A model generated the notes under the pieces. It did not search any database. It saw only the letters and a program-made list of their open reading frames with translations, and was not told the origin of the DNA. Below, in pieces: positions 18,228 to 28,114 of a stretch of DNA of 64,000 nucleotides (the stretch's first letter is position 1; each line of letters opens with the position of its first letter). Where the stretch lies: contig NZ_CP070608.1 in NCBI RefSeq assembly GCF_017068455.1, positions 668,501-732,500 on the forward strand, read 5' to 3'. The DNA comes from Fulvivirga lutea. Its GTDB lineage: Bacteria; Bacteroidota; Bacteroidia; Cytophagales; Cyclobacteriaceae. Position numbers and translations under genes: made by a program.

Positions 18228-20042
18228 ATGTTTAAGTACAGATTATTGACCTTCATCATGCTATGCTTTTTAATAAGCTGTAACCAGCAAGATGAAAAGC
18301 AATCAAACATCAAATCCGATGCTCAGGAGTTTATCGATAATTATACACAGGAATTTCTGAGGCTCTATTACAATTCTGCAAAGGCTGAATGGGAATCTAA
18401 CACTCATATTGTTGAAGGCGACACGCTCAATGCCTACTATACCCAAAAAGCGAACGAAGCGCTTGCCGATTTTACGGGTAGTGAATCAATCATTACTAGT
18501 ACCAGAGCATTTCTAGATAAAAGAGAGGAATTAGATGCTCTTCAGGTTAAGCAATTAGAAGCCATATTATATGCAGCTGCAAATAATCCTTCAACAGCTA
18601 AAGAAATTGTTAATAAGCGTATTAAAGCGGAAACTGTTCAAAACGAAAAGTTATTTGGTTTTGACTTTAAAATCGATGGTAAATCCGTTTCTCCTAATGA
18701 GATCGACAGAATCCTAGGTGAAGAAACTGACATCAAGAAGCGCCAGGCGGCTTGGGAAGCGAGTAAAGAAGTAGGTAAAACGCTAAAAGAAGGTCTGGCC
18801 GAATTAAAAGACTTAAGAAACCAAACTGTTCAGGCACTTGGTTATCAGGATTACTTCAATTATCAAGTATCTGATTATGGGATGACTACTGAAGAAATGG
18901 TTCAGTTAAATAAAAAACTCATTAGTGATGTGTGGCCATTATATAGAGAACTACATACATGGGCTAGATATGAACTAGCTGAAAAATATGGTCAGGAAGT
19001 TCCAGACATGCTTCCTGCACATTGGTTACCAAACAGATGGGGTCAGGATTGGTCTGGTCTAGTTAATGTTGAAGGTATTGATTTAGATTCAAAGCTTGAA
19101 GAAAAAGGAAGCGAATGGCTGGTTAAACAAGCTGAAAGATTTTATGTAAGTCTGGGTTTTGAAGAATTGCCACAAAGCTTTTACGATAGCTCAAGTATGT
19201 ACCCTGCACCTGAAGGAGCTGATTATAAAAAGAATAATCATGCATCAGCATGGCACATGGACCTACAAAAAGATATTCGTTGTTTAATGAGTGTTGTTCC
19301 TACGGCAGAGTGGTACGAGACTACGCACCACGAATTAGGTCATATCTACTATTACGTTTCTTACACTAATCCTGATGTTCCGCCATTGCTAAGAGGGGGC
19401 GCAAACAGAGGGTTTCATGAAGCTATTGGTAGTATGTTAGGGTTAGCAGCCATGCAGAAGCCTTTCTTAGAAAATCTTGAGTTGATTCCTTCAGGTGTAG
19501 AAACCGATGAAACACAAACTCTTTTAAAAGAAGCTCTAAACTATGTGGTCTTCATTCCTTTCTCAGCTGGCGTGATGACACATTTTGAGCAGGATTTATA
19601 TGTTAATAATCTCTCAAAAGATGAGTACAATAAAGCCTGGTGGCAAATGAAAAAAGACTTTCAGGGTATTGTGCCTCCAACTGAAAGGGGTGAAGAGTAT
19701 GCAGATGCAACATCCAAAACACACATTAATAATGATGCCGCACAGTATTATGACTATGCGTTGAGTTATGTGTTGCTATTCCAAGTGCATAATCATATTG
19801 CTAAAAACATATTAAAGCAAGACCCTAGAGCTACTAACTACTATGGCAATAAAGAAGTTGGAAAGTTTTTAAACGATATGCTTAAAGTAGGAGCAACCAA
19901 AGATTGGAGAGAATTATTAAAAGAAACCACAGGTGAAGAATTAAATGCAAAGGCAATGCTCGATTACTTTTCACCGCTTACTAAGTATTTAAAAGAAGAA
20001 AATAAAGGAAGAATTTATACTTTGCCTGAAAAAGCTTTTTAA
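18228..20042 (+). CDS. M2-family peptidyl-dipeptidase (ACE-like) lipoprotein
   Basis: 604 residues from the ATG at 18228, which yields a lipoprotein signal ending in CFLISC; the longer TTG start at 18189 would bury the signal. The zinc motif is HHELGHIYYY, with the downstream glutamate in GFHEAIGSML. M2 enzymes remove C-terminal dipeptides from short peptides. Length and the full set of M2 blocks suggest an intact enzyme, tethered to the membrane. The next gene starts 2 nt after its stop, so it shares a transcript with the T9SS haloperoxidase-like protein. Confidence 0.92.
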   Translation: MFKYRLLTFIMLCFLISCNQQDEKQSNIKSDAQEFIDNYTQEFLRLYYNSAKAEWESNTHIVEGDTLNAYYTQKANEALADFTGSESIITSTRAFLDKREELDALQVKQLEAILYAAANNPSTAKEIVNKRIKAETVQNEKLFGFDFKIDGKSVSPNEIDRILGEETDIKKRQAAWEASKEVGKTLKEGLAELKDLRNQTVQALGYQDYFNYQVSDYGMTTEEMVQLNKKLISDVWPLYRELHTWARYELAEKYGQEVPDMLPAHWLPNRWGQDWSGLVNVEGIDLDSKLEEKGSEWLVKQAERFYVSLGFEELPQSFYDSSSMYPAPEGADYKKNNHASAWHMDLQKDIRCLMSVVPTAEWYETTHHELGHIYYYVSYTNPDVPPLLRGGANRGFHEAIGSMLGLAAMQKPFLENLELIPSGVETDETQTLLKEALNYVVFIPFSAGVMTHFEQDLYVNNLSKDEYNKAWWQMKKDFQGIVPPTERGEEYADATSKTHINNDAAQYYDYALSYVLLFQVHNHIAKNILKQDPRATNYYGNKEVGKFLNDMLKVGATKDWRELLKETTGEELNAKAMLDYFSPLTKYLKEENKGRIYTLPEKAF

Positions 20043-20044
20043 TA

Positions 20045-22243
20045 ATGAGAAGATTATTTTTGACATTCATCTTTGCCCTTAATTTATCAATTGGACAAAG
20101 TCAACATTCAATAGCAAGAATATGGAATGATGCCGTACTAGAGGGAATTAGAAACGACTTTGCCAGACCGACTGTTCATGCAAGAAACCTTTTTCATACA
20201 TCAGTGGCTATGTATGATGCTTGGAATGCATTTGAGGGTACTGGCGAATTTTATCTATTAGGTAAAAGTTTAAATGGATATAAATGCCAATATAATGGTA
20301 TTGTTATTCCTACTGAACCTACTGCTAAAAAGGCTGCGCAGGAAGAAGCTATAAGTTTTGCTGTATATCGTATAATGCAACACAGATTTGCCAATTCACC
20401 CGGTAGCGAAGAAGTAATGTCATTAATTGACGATTTAATGGATAATCTTGGTTATGACAGGGCTTTTACTTCTACTAATCTTGAGTTTAACGAGCCTGCA
20501 GCACTTGGAAACTATATTGCACAGTGCATTATAGAATACGGACTTATGGATGGATCGAATGAAGCAAATGGTTATGAAAACTTATTTTATGAACCTGTTA
20601 ATGACCCATTAGCCCCGGCTGAACCAGGAAACTCTACTATGAGTGACCCAAATAGATGGCAGCCTCTCACTTTAGAAGTATTTATTGATCAAGGAGGTAA
20701 TGTAATCCCAGGAGCAACTCCAGCTTTTTTAAGTCCTGAATGGGGACAGGTTTTTCCTTTTTCACTTACAGAAGAAGATTTGACCATATATGAAAGAGAT
20801 GGCGGAGAGTATTGGGTTTACCATGATCCATCTGACCCACCATACCTTGAAAGTGATGGAGGCGGGTTATCTGATGAGTATAAATGGACGTTTTCTCTGG
20901 TCTCTATCTGGTCAAGTCATTTAGACCCATCTGATGGAGTGATGTGGGATATTTCTCCAGGTGCAAGTGGCAATGTAGATATGTCTACATTCCCAATCCA
21001 GCTTGAAGATTATCGTGATTTTTATGACACATTCGGTGGTGGTGATCCCGGAACCGGAAGATCAATTAACCCAAAAACAGGTCAGCCTTATCCTGAGAAT
21101 ATTGTGCCTCGTGGCGATTATGGGCGCGTTTTGGCTGAGTTTTGGGCCGATGGACCTGATTCAGAAACTCCTCCAGGACATTGGTTCACAATTTTAAATG
21201 AAGCTGTACATGATCACCCTGATTTTAAAAGGTTGTATAAAGGTGAAGGTACTGAACTTCCTGACCTAGAATGGGACGTGAAAGCCTATTTTATGTTAGG
21301 TGGAGCTATGCATGATTGCGCTATTAGCGCGTGGGGTATAAAAGGCTGGTATGATTATACTCGTCCAATTTCCGCAATTCGTTATATGGCAGAAAAAGGA
21401 CAAAGTTCTGATGAAAATTTACCAAGTTATCATCCAGAGGGAATACCATTAGAACCTGGGTATATAGAATTAGTAGAAGCTGGGGACCCATTAGCGGGTG
21501 CAAGTAATGAGAATGTGGGTAAAATTAAACTTTATGCATGGAAAGGTCCAGATTTTATAGCAGACCCAGATGTAGATATTGCTGGTGTTGATTGGATTCT
21601 TGCCGATAACTGGTGGCCGTATCAGAGACCATCATTTATAACTCCGCCTTTTGCAGGTTATGTTTCTGGGCATAGCACATACTCCAGAGCTGCAGCAGAG
21701 GTATTAACTTTATTAACTGGTGATGAATATTTTCCAGGTGGTGTGGGTGAGTTTGAGGCACCAATGAATGAATTTTTGGTATTTGAAGACGGGCCAAGTG
21801 TTGATGTCACACTTCAATGGGCAACTTATAGAGATGCTTCAGATCAAACTAGTTTATCAAGAATATGGGGTGGAATACATCCTCCGGCTGATGATATTAG
21901 AGGTAGAATAATAGGATATGAAATTGCCCAAGAAGCATTTACACTTGCTGATAATTACTTTAATAAAGTTGTGACTTCTACAGAACCTCAAATTGCACAA
22001 GAGTCAATAAATGTATTTCCTAATCCTACCAATGAGGTTATTAAAATTTCAGGTGATTTTGATTCTCAGAATAATTTAAGTGTTAGTATCATCGATTTGA
22101 AGGGTGCAGAAATACTTAATAAAGAAATATATACGCAGGGATCACAACTTGAAATTAATGTTCAGGATATAAAACCAGGTACATATATTTTACAGGTTAC
22201 TTCAACAAAACGTACGTACAAACAAAAACTCATTATACAATAG
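20045..22243 (+). CDS. Vanadium haloperoxidase / PAP2-superfamily protein with T9SS sorting domain
   Basis: 732 residues with a signal peptide (MRRLFLTFIFALNLSIGQSQ). All three vanadate/phosphate-site motifs are present: KGWYDYTRP (Lys433, Arg440), VSGHS (Ser541, Gly542, His543) and SRIWGGIH (Arg606, His612), in the spacing of vanadium-dependent haloperoxidases and PAP2 phosphatases. The last roughly 75 residues (INVFPNPTNE...GTYILQV...KQKLIIQ) are a type A T9SS C-terminal domain, so the enzyme is exported across the outer membrane. Halogenation or phosphatase activity cannot be decided from sequence. It is co-transcribed with the M2 peptidase and ends at a strong terminator. Confidence 0.88.
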   Translation: MRRLFLTFIFALNLSIGQSQHSIARIWNDAVLEGIRNDFARPTVHARNLFHTSVAMYDAWNAFEGTGEFYLLGKSLNGYKCQYNGIVIPTEPTAKKAAQEEAISFAVYRIMQHRFANSPGSEEVMSLIDDLMDNLGYDRAFTSTNLEFNEPAALGNYIAQCIIEYGLMDGSNEANGYENLFYEPVNDPLAPAEPGNSTMSDPNRWQPLTLEVFIDQGGNVIPGATPAFLSPEWGQVFPFSLTEEDLTIYERDGGEYWVYHDPSDPPYLESDGGGLSDEYKWTFSLVSIWSSHLDPSDGVMWDISPGASGNVDMSTFPIQLEDYRDFYDTFGGGDPGTGRSINPKTGQPYPENIVPRGDYGRVLAEFWADGPDSETPPGHWFTILNEAVHDHPDFKRLYKGEGTELPDLEWDVKAYFMLGGAMHDCAISAWGIKGWYDYTRPISAIRYMAEKGQSSDENLPSYHPEGIPLEPGYIELVEAGDPLAGASNENVGKIKLYAWKGPDFIADPDVDIAGVDWILADNWWPYQRPSFITPPFAGYVSGHSTYSRAAAEVLTLLTGDEYFPGGVGEFEAPMNEFLVFEDGPSVDVTLQWATYRDASDQTSLSRIWGGIHPPADDIRGRIIGYEIAQEAFTLADNYFNKVVTSTEPQIAQESINVFPNPTNEVIKISGDFDSQNNLSVSIIDLKGAEILNKEIYTQGSQLEINVQDIKPGTYILQVTSTKRTYKQKLIIQ

Positions 22244-22251
22244 AAATTTAT

Positions 22252-22271
22252 AAGCCTCTAATTAGAGGCTT
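22252..22271 (+). terminator. Rho-independent terminator after the haloperoxidase gene
   Basis: A perfect 20-nt palindrome, AAGCCTCTAATTAGAGGCTT, followed by a run of T. It starts 9 nt after the stop at 22243 and extends into the last codons of the convergent gene, so it may terminate both directions. Confidence 0.85.
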
Positions 22272-22929
22272 TTTTTATCTCTAACCACACCATAAAAGGT
22301 ACAGGTATAATGAGAGAATCACTATAACTAAGCTTTAATAGCTCCTCTTTCGGAACACGTCCGTGTTTTTCGGTGGAGATAGAATTAATCATGTAGCCAT
22401 GTGCCGTTAACATGTTTGCAAAAGGCTGGTAAACATTAGCTTCATGCATTAGTCGTCTTAGTCGATCATAATCTTGATCTTCATGAGAGCCGTCAGATTT
22501 AACAGCATCAATATGTTTGACCAGAACATCCTTGTATTCTAACGGATACCCAACCATTGCTCCTTTAAGGTCGATTTTAATACTATCGGCTGCCTTTTCC
22601 CATAAATAGTCAATAAAGGTAACTTCATTTTGAAGTGTCGCATTATCAATACCTGAAAATTGATAGTTCATAAATTGAAATGATAAAGAATCTGCATGCT
22701 TGCGAAATGCAAGTACTCTATAAATAGAATCGTTTTGAAGTAGCAATGTATAGTCGTTGGCTGTCTTTTGAACAGATAAAAATTCGATTAGAGTGTCGGC
22801 AGGCATAATTGACTCCTTCTCCATTTTTGTTTCCTTCTTTGACTCACATGACAAAAATAATAGCCCTATTATTAATGCTGTAACTACCTGATTACCTGTA
22901 TATAACATATTTTCTAAGGGTTTTGGCAT
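22258..22929 (-). CDS. Lipoprotein of unknown function
   Basis: 223 residues from ATG 22929 (an internal ATG at 22908 is also possible). A hydrophobic stretch ends in LLFLSC, a lipobox at about residue 28, so it is probably a lipoprotein. The body is polar and helical (HEDQDYDRLRRLMHEAN, KHGRVPKEELLKL). I recognise no family. It is convergent with the haloperoxidase gene and divergent from a tiny gene at 22979. Its 3' end lies inside the shared terminator palindrome. Confidence 0.6.
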   Translation of the reverse strand: MPKPLENMLYTGNQVVTALIIGLLFLSCESKKETKMEKESIMPADTLIEFLSVQKTANDYTLLLQNDSIYRVLAFRKHADSLSFQFMNYQFSGIDNATLQNEVTFIDYLWEKAADSIKIDLKGAMVGYPLEYKDVLVKHIDAVKSDGSHEDQDYDRLRRLMHEANVYQPFANMLTAHGYMINSISTEKHGRVPKEELLKLSYSDSLIIPVPFMVWLEIKKASN

Positions 22930-22978
22930 GGCTGTTGTTTAAATCTATTATAGATGTTCTACGTTTAAAGTACATGTT

Positions 22979-23161
22979 ATGAAAACTATAGGAATCATAC
23001 TAGTCATTTTTTCGTCAATTTTACTCTATAGAAATGACGCTAGCATAGAAGCAAGGCACTCCGGTATTTCAACACTGGAAGACTCAACCTATAAATTGTT
23101 AATTAAAATAGAGCGCCTTCGTAGACCAGAAAGATTTTACAATAAACAATTTATTGCATAA
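22979..23161 (+). CDS. Small secreted or membrane-anchored protein (60 aa), hypothetical
   Basis: An ATG-started 60-residue frame with a hydrophobic N-terminus (KTIGIILVIFSSILLY) and a basic C-terminal half (IKIERLRRPERFYNKQFIA). It fills the gap between a divergent gene and a terminator on the other strand. No family is recognised; codon use looks like its neighbours. It could be a genuine small protein or a chance frame. Confidence 0.4.
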   Translation: MKTIGIILVIFSSILLYRNDASIEARHSGISTLEDSTYKLLIKIERLRRPERFYNKQFIA

Positions 23162-23163
23162 AA

Positions 23164-23183
23164 AAGGAGGCCTAAGCCTCCTT
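23164..23183 (-). terminator. Rho-independent terminator of the DUF885 gene
   Basis: Stem AAGGAGGC/GCCTCCTT with a 4-nt loop. Read on the minus strand it is followed by a run of T (23163 down to 23159). It starts 5 nt beyond the DUF885 stop codon. Confidence 0.85.
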
Positions 23184-23187
23184 CAAA

Positions 23188-24966
23188 TTAATTGTTGATA
23201 TAAGCTTCAACTTTCTCCTCAAGCAGTTTTAACGGAATACATCCTGTTTCTAATACTATATTATGGAATTGCTTTATATCAAATTTTTCTCCCATTGCTT
23301 CTTGCGCCTTTTTCCGTAACTCAATTATTTTTAGTTGGCCTACTTTATAAGATAAGGCCTGGCCAGGATTAGCCATATAGCGCTCAATTTCTCTTTCAAT
23401 TGACTCTTCACTTTCTGCTTCATTCTCTAATGAATATTGTATCGCTTGTTCTCTGGTCCAGCCTTGTGAATGCATTCCTGCATCAACAACCAGACGTATT
23501 GCTCTATGCATTTCAGCTCCTAACATTCCAAAATACTGGTAAGGGTCAGTATATAAGCCTAACTCCTTGCCTAAAGATTCACTATACAATGCCCAACCTT
23601 CACCATAAGCACTATACCACAATGTTCTTCTAAATTCTGGTAGATTTTCATTTTCCTGCTGCAATGAAATTTGGTAGTGATGCCCTGGAATGGCTTCATG
23701 CAAAAACAGTGACTCATCAGAATACATATTATAGGCCTCCACATCTGGAATTGGAACATAGAAAGTGCCTGGCCTCGATCCATCTTTAGAGCCTTGATTA
23801 TACTCGGCACTGGCAGAGGCTTCTCTAAAAGCTTCCGTTCTTTTGACTTGAAATGGTGTTTTAGGTGTTTTATCAAATAATTGCGAAAGTTGAGGCTTCA
23901 TTTTTTCATGAATTGCGTTGAAATTAGCAATTACCTCCTCTGGCTCTGTAAAGGGCATTAATTCTGGCTTAGTTCTTACATGATTAAAGAAAGATTTTAG
24001 ATCGCCCTTAAAACCCACTTGTTCTTTCACTTTTTCCATCTCTTTTGAGATTCTTGCAACTTCATCTTTGCCCAATTGAAATACTTCATCAGCAGTCATG
24101 TCTGTTGTAGTATATTTTTTTATTTGATGCTGATAGTATTCCTTACCAAAAGGGAGAGCATCAATTCCTGTCGTTTCTCTTCCTGCTTCAAGATATTGAT
24201 TATTAAAAAATTCAGCCATTCTTGAGTAAAGTGGAATAATTTGACCTTCAACCATATTTTTATAGCTCTCACTCAGTGCGGTTTTTTGATCTTCAGAAAA
24301 TTCAGAAGGAAAGTTTTTCGCTGGAGAATAGAACAAATGCTCATTATAGGGTCCTTTAGCCAATGATTCTATTTGAGGAATTACCTTTTTTATTAATGGT
24401 TTAGGTAGAACCACATTTTGTTCAATACCTTTTTTCATATTCGCTATAGCGCTGTCACCCCAGGCTATGTACTGATCTACTCGTTTAAGCCAATTTTCAT
24501 AATCCTCAAAAGTATTAAATGGTTGAGCAGATGAGCCGCTGGCTAATTGTCCAAACATTAAATTCATTGACCACATTTGATCAATAGGCATTAAATCCAT
24601 CGGAAAGTTTAAGTCTTTCAGATTCATTTCACACTCCCACTTTAGAACTTCATAGCTCATTCGTTGATCCTCCGATAAACTACTTTTCTCATACGATTCT
24701 AACGCCTCCAAATAAGTAGTATAGAAGTCTGTAAGTTTTAGCTTAAACCTCTCGGTTAAATTATTTGGAAGGATATGATTGTATCTAGTATCTCCTGCAA
24801 ATGTGGCATCTAATGGAAAGAGTTGTAACCGTTCTTCATGGTAGTTCTCAAGCATTTTGTCAAATGCTAATTCAGGTTCAACTGTGTCAACTTGGTTTTC
24901 ACTTGAATTCTGACAGCTAAATGTAATAACTGCGATGGCAATAATTTTATATATGCTATTTTTCAT
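23188..24966 (-). CDS. DUF885 family lipoprotein (putative zinc carboxypeptidase-like)
   Basis: 592 residues, a full-length DUF885 protein. The N-terminus is a lipoprotein signal (IAVITFSCQNSS). The family signature HEAIPGHHYQ, a metal-site-like HExxxGHH, is followed by EGWALYSESLGKELG and by DAGMHSQGWTREQAI. DUF885 members are thought to be metallopeptidases of the M32/M3-like superfamily, but biochemical proof is scarce. It stands alone on the minus strand with its own terminator. Confidence 0.85.
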   Translation of the reverse strand: MKNSIYKIIAIAVITFSCQNSSENQVDTVEPELAFDKMLENYHEERLQLFPLDATFAGDTRYNHILPNNLTERFKLKLTDFYTTYLEALESYEKSSLSEDQRMSYEVLKWECEMNLKDLNFPMDLMPIDQMWSMNLMFGQLASGSSAQPFNTFEDYENWLKRVDQYIAWGDSAIANMKKGIEQNVVLPKPLIKKVIPQIESLAKGPYNEHLFYSPAKNFPSEFSEDQKTALSESYKNMVEGQIIPLYSRMAEFFNNQYLEAGRETTGIDALPFGKEYYQHQIKKYTTTDMTADEVFQLGKDEVARISKEMEKVKEQVGFKGDLKSFFNHVRTKPELMPFTEPEEVIANFNAIHEKMKPQLSQLFDKTPKTPFQVKRTEAFREASASAEYNQGSKDGSRPGTFYVPIPDVEAYNMYSDESLFLHEAIPGHHYQISLQQENENLPEFRRTLWYSAYGEGWALYSESLGKELGLYTDPYQYFGMLGAEMHRAIRLVVDAGMHSQGWTREQAIQYSLENEAESEESIEREIERYMANPGQALSYKVGQLKIIELRKKAQEAMGEKFDIKQFHNIVLETGCIPLKLLEEKVEAYINN

Positions 24967-25026
24967 TTGAGTTAATTTATAAACTCTTTAAAGTTAATAA
25001 TTCCTCATAACTGATAGCACAAAAAA

Positions 25027-25050
25027 AGCCCTGATGGTAACACCAGGACT
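25027..25050 (-). terminator. Rho-independent terminator of the fad operon
   Basis: On the minus strand AGTCCTG pairs with CAGGGCT (one G-U pair) and is followed by seven T (25026 down to 25020). It is 24 nt beyond the acyl-CoA dehydrogenase stop and ends the marR-fadN-fadA-fadE transcript. Confidence 0.8.
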
Positions 25051-25073
25051 TCTAAACTTAAAACTAGTAATTA

Positions 25074-26876
25074 TTAAAAAGGATATTCATTTTTAGCTAT
25101 CACGTAGTCTGCAATTCTTCTTCGGGCATCTTTTAAGTTCATTGGTTCAACTTTTGTAAACCTTTTCAAGCCCATCAGCATCATTCTTTGCTCATCTCCA
25201 GTCGCAAAAGAGTTAATTGCTTCTCTACCTGCAGAAGCTGCCTTTTCTATCGCTTCATGCAAGTAAACTCGCATCATATCAATCTGTGGAGCCATTGCTT
25301 CTTCACCTTTTTGACCAACAAGTTTCTCAACTCTTAAAAGACAAGACTCTGCAACGTATCCTTCGATTAACATGTCAGCCATATTCATTAGCACCTCTTG
25401 TTCTTCACCCAATTTCTGCATGAATTTTTGAACAGCAGCTCCGGCTACCATCAAACCTGCTTTTTTCAGGTTAACTAAGGCTTTCTTTTCTTTGGCAAAT
25501 AATGCATCATCATCTGAAGCTCCAAAATCAGGAATAGACATTAGTTCCTTTTGAACAGCCATAGCTGGTGACATAAGGTCTAAAGTCCCTTTCATAGCAC
25601 GTTTCATCAGCATGTCTATGCAAAGCATTCTATTTATTTCATTTGTGCCTTCAAATATTCTGTTGATACGTGCATCTCTATATGATCTATCCATCGGACC
25701 TTCGGCTGAGAATCCCATACCACCGTAAATCTGAACGCCTTCGTCAGCACAGTAATCCAATACTTCAGAACCATGTACTTTTAAAATGGCACACTCAATT
25801 GCAAATTCTTCTACTGATTTCAATTTGGCTTCTGCCTCAGCCATTCCGCCAGCAATTAATGAATCATACGCATCATCAATATTTTGACCGGCTCTGTAAT
25901 GTGCAGACTCAGACGCATAAACCATAGTAGCCATTCTTGCTATCTTATGTTTTATCGCTCCGAAATTTGATATTGAAGTACCAAACTGCTTTCTTTCGTT
26001 AGAGTAATTTACTGCTGCACTGATAATTGCCTTACTTCCTCCAACGGCAGCAACTCCTAGCTTAATTCTTCCGATGTTAAGTATATTAACAGCTATTTTA
26101 AAACCATTTTCTCTTTCAGAAAGAAGGTTTTCTGCAGGTACTTTGCAGTCGTTAAAGAATATCTGACGAGTAGAAGAACCTTTGATTCCCATTTTCTTCT
26201 CCTCTTCATTCATGGTGATTCCACCAAACTCTTTCTCTACTATAAATGCAGATAAGTTCTTGTCGTCATCAATTTTGGCAAATACAATATAAACATCAGC
26301 AAACCCACCGTTTGTGATCCACATTTTCTGTCCGTTGATCACATAATGCTTACCGTCATCAGTAAGAACGGCTTTTGTTTTACCAGAATTGGCATCAGAC
26401 CCTGAATCTGGCTCTGTTAAACAGTAGGCAGCTTTCCACTCCCCTGTAGCCAGCTTTGGCAAATATTTTTTCTTTTGTTCTTCGTTACCATAGTAAAGGA
26501 TAGGAAGCGTTCCAATTCCAGTGTGAGCGGAAATAGCAACTGCAAATGAGTGGGCAGCTCCAAATACTTCTGCCACAAGCATAGATGTATTGAAATTCAT
26601 TCCAAACCCATCATAAGCTTCAGGTACACTTGTTCCTAAAAGACCAAGTTCTCCTGCTTTATCTAATAGAGATGGCATTAACTCTGGGTTTTTCATTGAG
26701 TCAATCTCGTCCAATCTTGGATGAATTTCTTGTTCAATAAAATCCTTACAAGTTTGAGCAATCATCTTTTGCTCTTCACTCCACTCTTCAGGAATGAATA
26801 CATCATTAGCATCAGTTTCTCTGATCAGAAACTCTCCTCCTTTAATGCTAGTTTTTGTTTCAGTTGTAGTTGACAT
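25074..26876 (-). CDS. fadE: Acyl-CoA dehydrogenase (FadE-type, long C-terminal extension)
   Basis: 600 residues. The acyl-CoA dehydrogenase core (about residues 30-420) contains CLTEPDSGSDA, the FAD-binding MWITNGGFADVYIVFAKID and YGGMGFSAEGPMDRSYRD, and the catalytic glutamate in RIFEGTNEINR. A roughly 170-residue C-terminal helical extension resembles VLCAD/ACAD9-like and Bacillus FadE enzymes. It oxidises acyl-CoA to trans-2-enoyl-CoA, passing electrons to ETF, which is not encoded here. It is the last gene of the fad operon, 33 nt after the thiolase gene. Confidence 0.94.
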   Translation of the reverse strand: MSTTTETKTSIKGGEFLIRETDANDVFIPEEWSEEQKMIAQTCKDFIEQEIHPRLDEIDSMKNPELMPSLLDKAGELGLLGTSVPEAYDGFGMNFNTSMLVAEVFGAAHSFAVAISAHTGIGTLPILYYGNEEQKKKYLPKLATGEWKAAYCLTEPDSGSDANSGKTKAVLTDDGKHYVINGQKMWITNGGFADVYIVFAKIDDDKNLSAFIVEKEFGGITMNEEEKKMGIKGSSTRQIFFNDCKVPAENLLSERENGFKIAVNILNIGRIKLGVAAVGGSKAIISAAVNYSNERKQFGTSISNFGAIKHKIARMATMVYASESAHYRAGQNIDDAYDSLIAGGMAEAEAKLKSVEEFAIECAILKVHGSEVLDYCADEGVQIYGGMGFSAEGPMDRSYRDARINRIFEGTNEINRMLCIDMLMKRAMKGTLDLMSPAMAVQKELMSIPDFGASDDDALFAKEKKALVNLKKAGLMVAGAAVQKFMQKLGEEQEVLMNMADMLIEGYVAESCLLRVEKLVGQKGEEAMAPQIDMMRVYLHEAIEKAASAGREAINSFATGDEQRMMLMGLKRFTKVEPMNLKDARRRIADYVIAKNEYPF

Positions 26877-26909
26877 ATTTATAATTTTTTAATCAGTAGT
26901 TAGTTTCGT

Positions 26910-28085
26910 TTAGTTAAGGAGCTCATAAATTCCAGCTACTCCTTGTCCTCCTCCTACACACGCAGTTACCATTCCGTATTTCTGCTTTCTTCTTCTCATT
27001 TCATCAAATAATTGGATTGACAATTTTGCTCCTGAGCAACCTAGTGGGTGTCCTAATGCAATGGCTCCTCCGTTAGGATTTAGTTTGTTCTGATCAATAC
27101 CTAACTCTCGAATTACGGCAAGTGATTGCGCAGCAAATGCCTCGTTCAATTCTATTTGGTCGATATCATCTAATTTTAACCCAGCTATTTTTAATGCTTT
27201 TGGAATAGCTGCTACTGGTCCGATGCCCATAATTCTTGGCTCAACACCAGCAGCAGTATAGCTAACTAGTCTCGCGATCGGCTCAAGGTTATGTTCTTTA
27301 ACCATTTTTTCAGACATCACCATCACGAAAGCAGCACCATCAGAAGTCTGACTTGAGTTACCGGCTGTCACAGATCCACCCGCTGCAAAAACTGGTCTTA
27401 ATTTACTGAGCGCTTCTACCGTTGTATCTGGTCTAACGCCTTCATCAGTATCTACCACATATTCTCTGGTTTTCTTTTTAAGGTTGGCATCTAGATATGT
27501 TTCTTTTACATTGATAGGAACAATCTGATCTTTGAACTTACCCTCCTGAATTGCCTTAGCTGCTTTTACATGAGAGTTATAAGCAAACTCATCCTGATCT
27601 TCACGAGACACCTTATACTCCTTTGCAACTTGCTCTGCAGTTAAACCCATGCTTGTATAATACTCAGGGTTTTTTGTTGTGATTTCGTAGTTAAGAGCTG
27701 TCTTATGACCCATTACTGGAACTAACGACATTGACTCTGTTCCACCAGCAATAATACAGTCTGCCTGACCTGCGTGTATTCTGGCAGCTGCAATATTTAT
27801 TGCTTCAAGTCCTGAACCACAGTATCTGTTAATCACCATACCAGGTACTTCAATTGGTAAAGAAAGAAGTGCAATGATTCTACCCATCTGCATTCCTTGC
27901 TCAGCCTCTGGTACGGCATTCCCTACAATAAGGTCATCTACTCTCTTGGCATCGAATCCATCAATTGATCCTACCAAGTGCTTAATTACATCTGCAGCTA
28001 GGTTGTCTGGTCTAGTAAATCTAAATCCACCTCTTCCTGCTTTTCCTACTGCTGTTCTATATCCTTTTACTATATATGCGTCCAT
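26910..28085 (-). CDS. fadA: Acetyl-CoA C-acyltransferase (thiolase)
   Basis: 391 residues, standard thiolase length. The acylation cysteine lies in [12 protein letters not shown], the [15 protein letters not shown] histidine motif is intact, and the second cysteine is in [10 protein letters not shown]. It cleaves 3-ketoacyl-CoA with CoA at the end of each beta-oxidation turn. It sits between the FadN-type and acyl-CoA dehydrogenase genes, 29 nt after the former. Confidence 0.95.
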   Translation of the reverse strand: MDAYIVKGYRTAVGKAGRGGFRFTRPDNLAADVIKHLVGSIDGFDAKRVDDLIVGNAVPEAEQGMQMGRIIALLSLPIEVPGMVINRYCGSGLEAINIAAARIHAGQADCIIAGGTESMSLVPVMGHKTALNYEITTKNPEYYTSMGLTAEQVAKEYKVSREDQDEFAYNSHVKAAKAIQEGKFKDQIVPINVKETYLDANLKKKTREYVVDTDEGVRPDTTVEALSKLRPVFAAGGSVTAGNSSQTSDGAAFVMVMSEKMVKEHNLEPIARLVSYTAAGVEPRIMGIGPVAAIPKALKIAGLKLDDIDQIELNEAFAAQSLAVIRELGIDQNKLNPNGGAIALGHPLGCSGAKLSIQLFDEMRRRKQKYGMVTACVGGGQGVAGIYELLN

Positions 28086-28114
28086 AGTTTTTTAATTTAT
28101 AGTAATAACAACTT

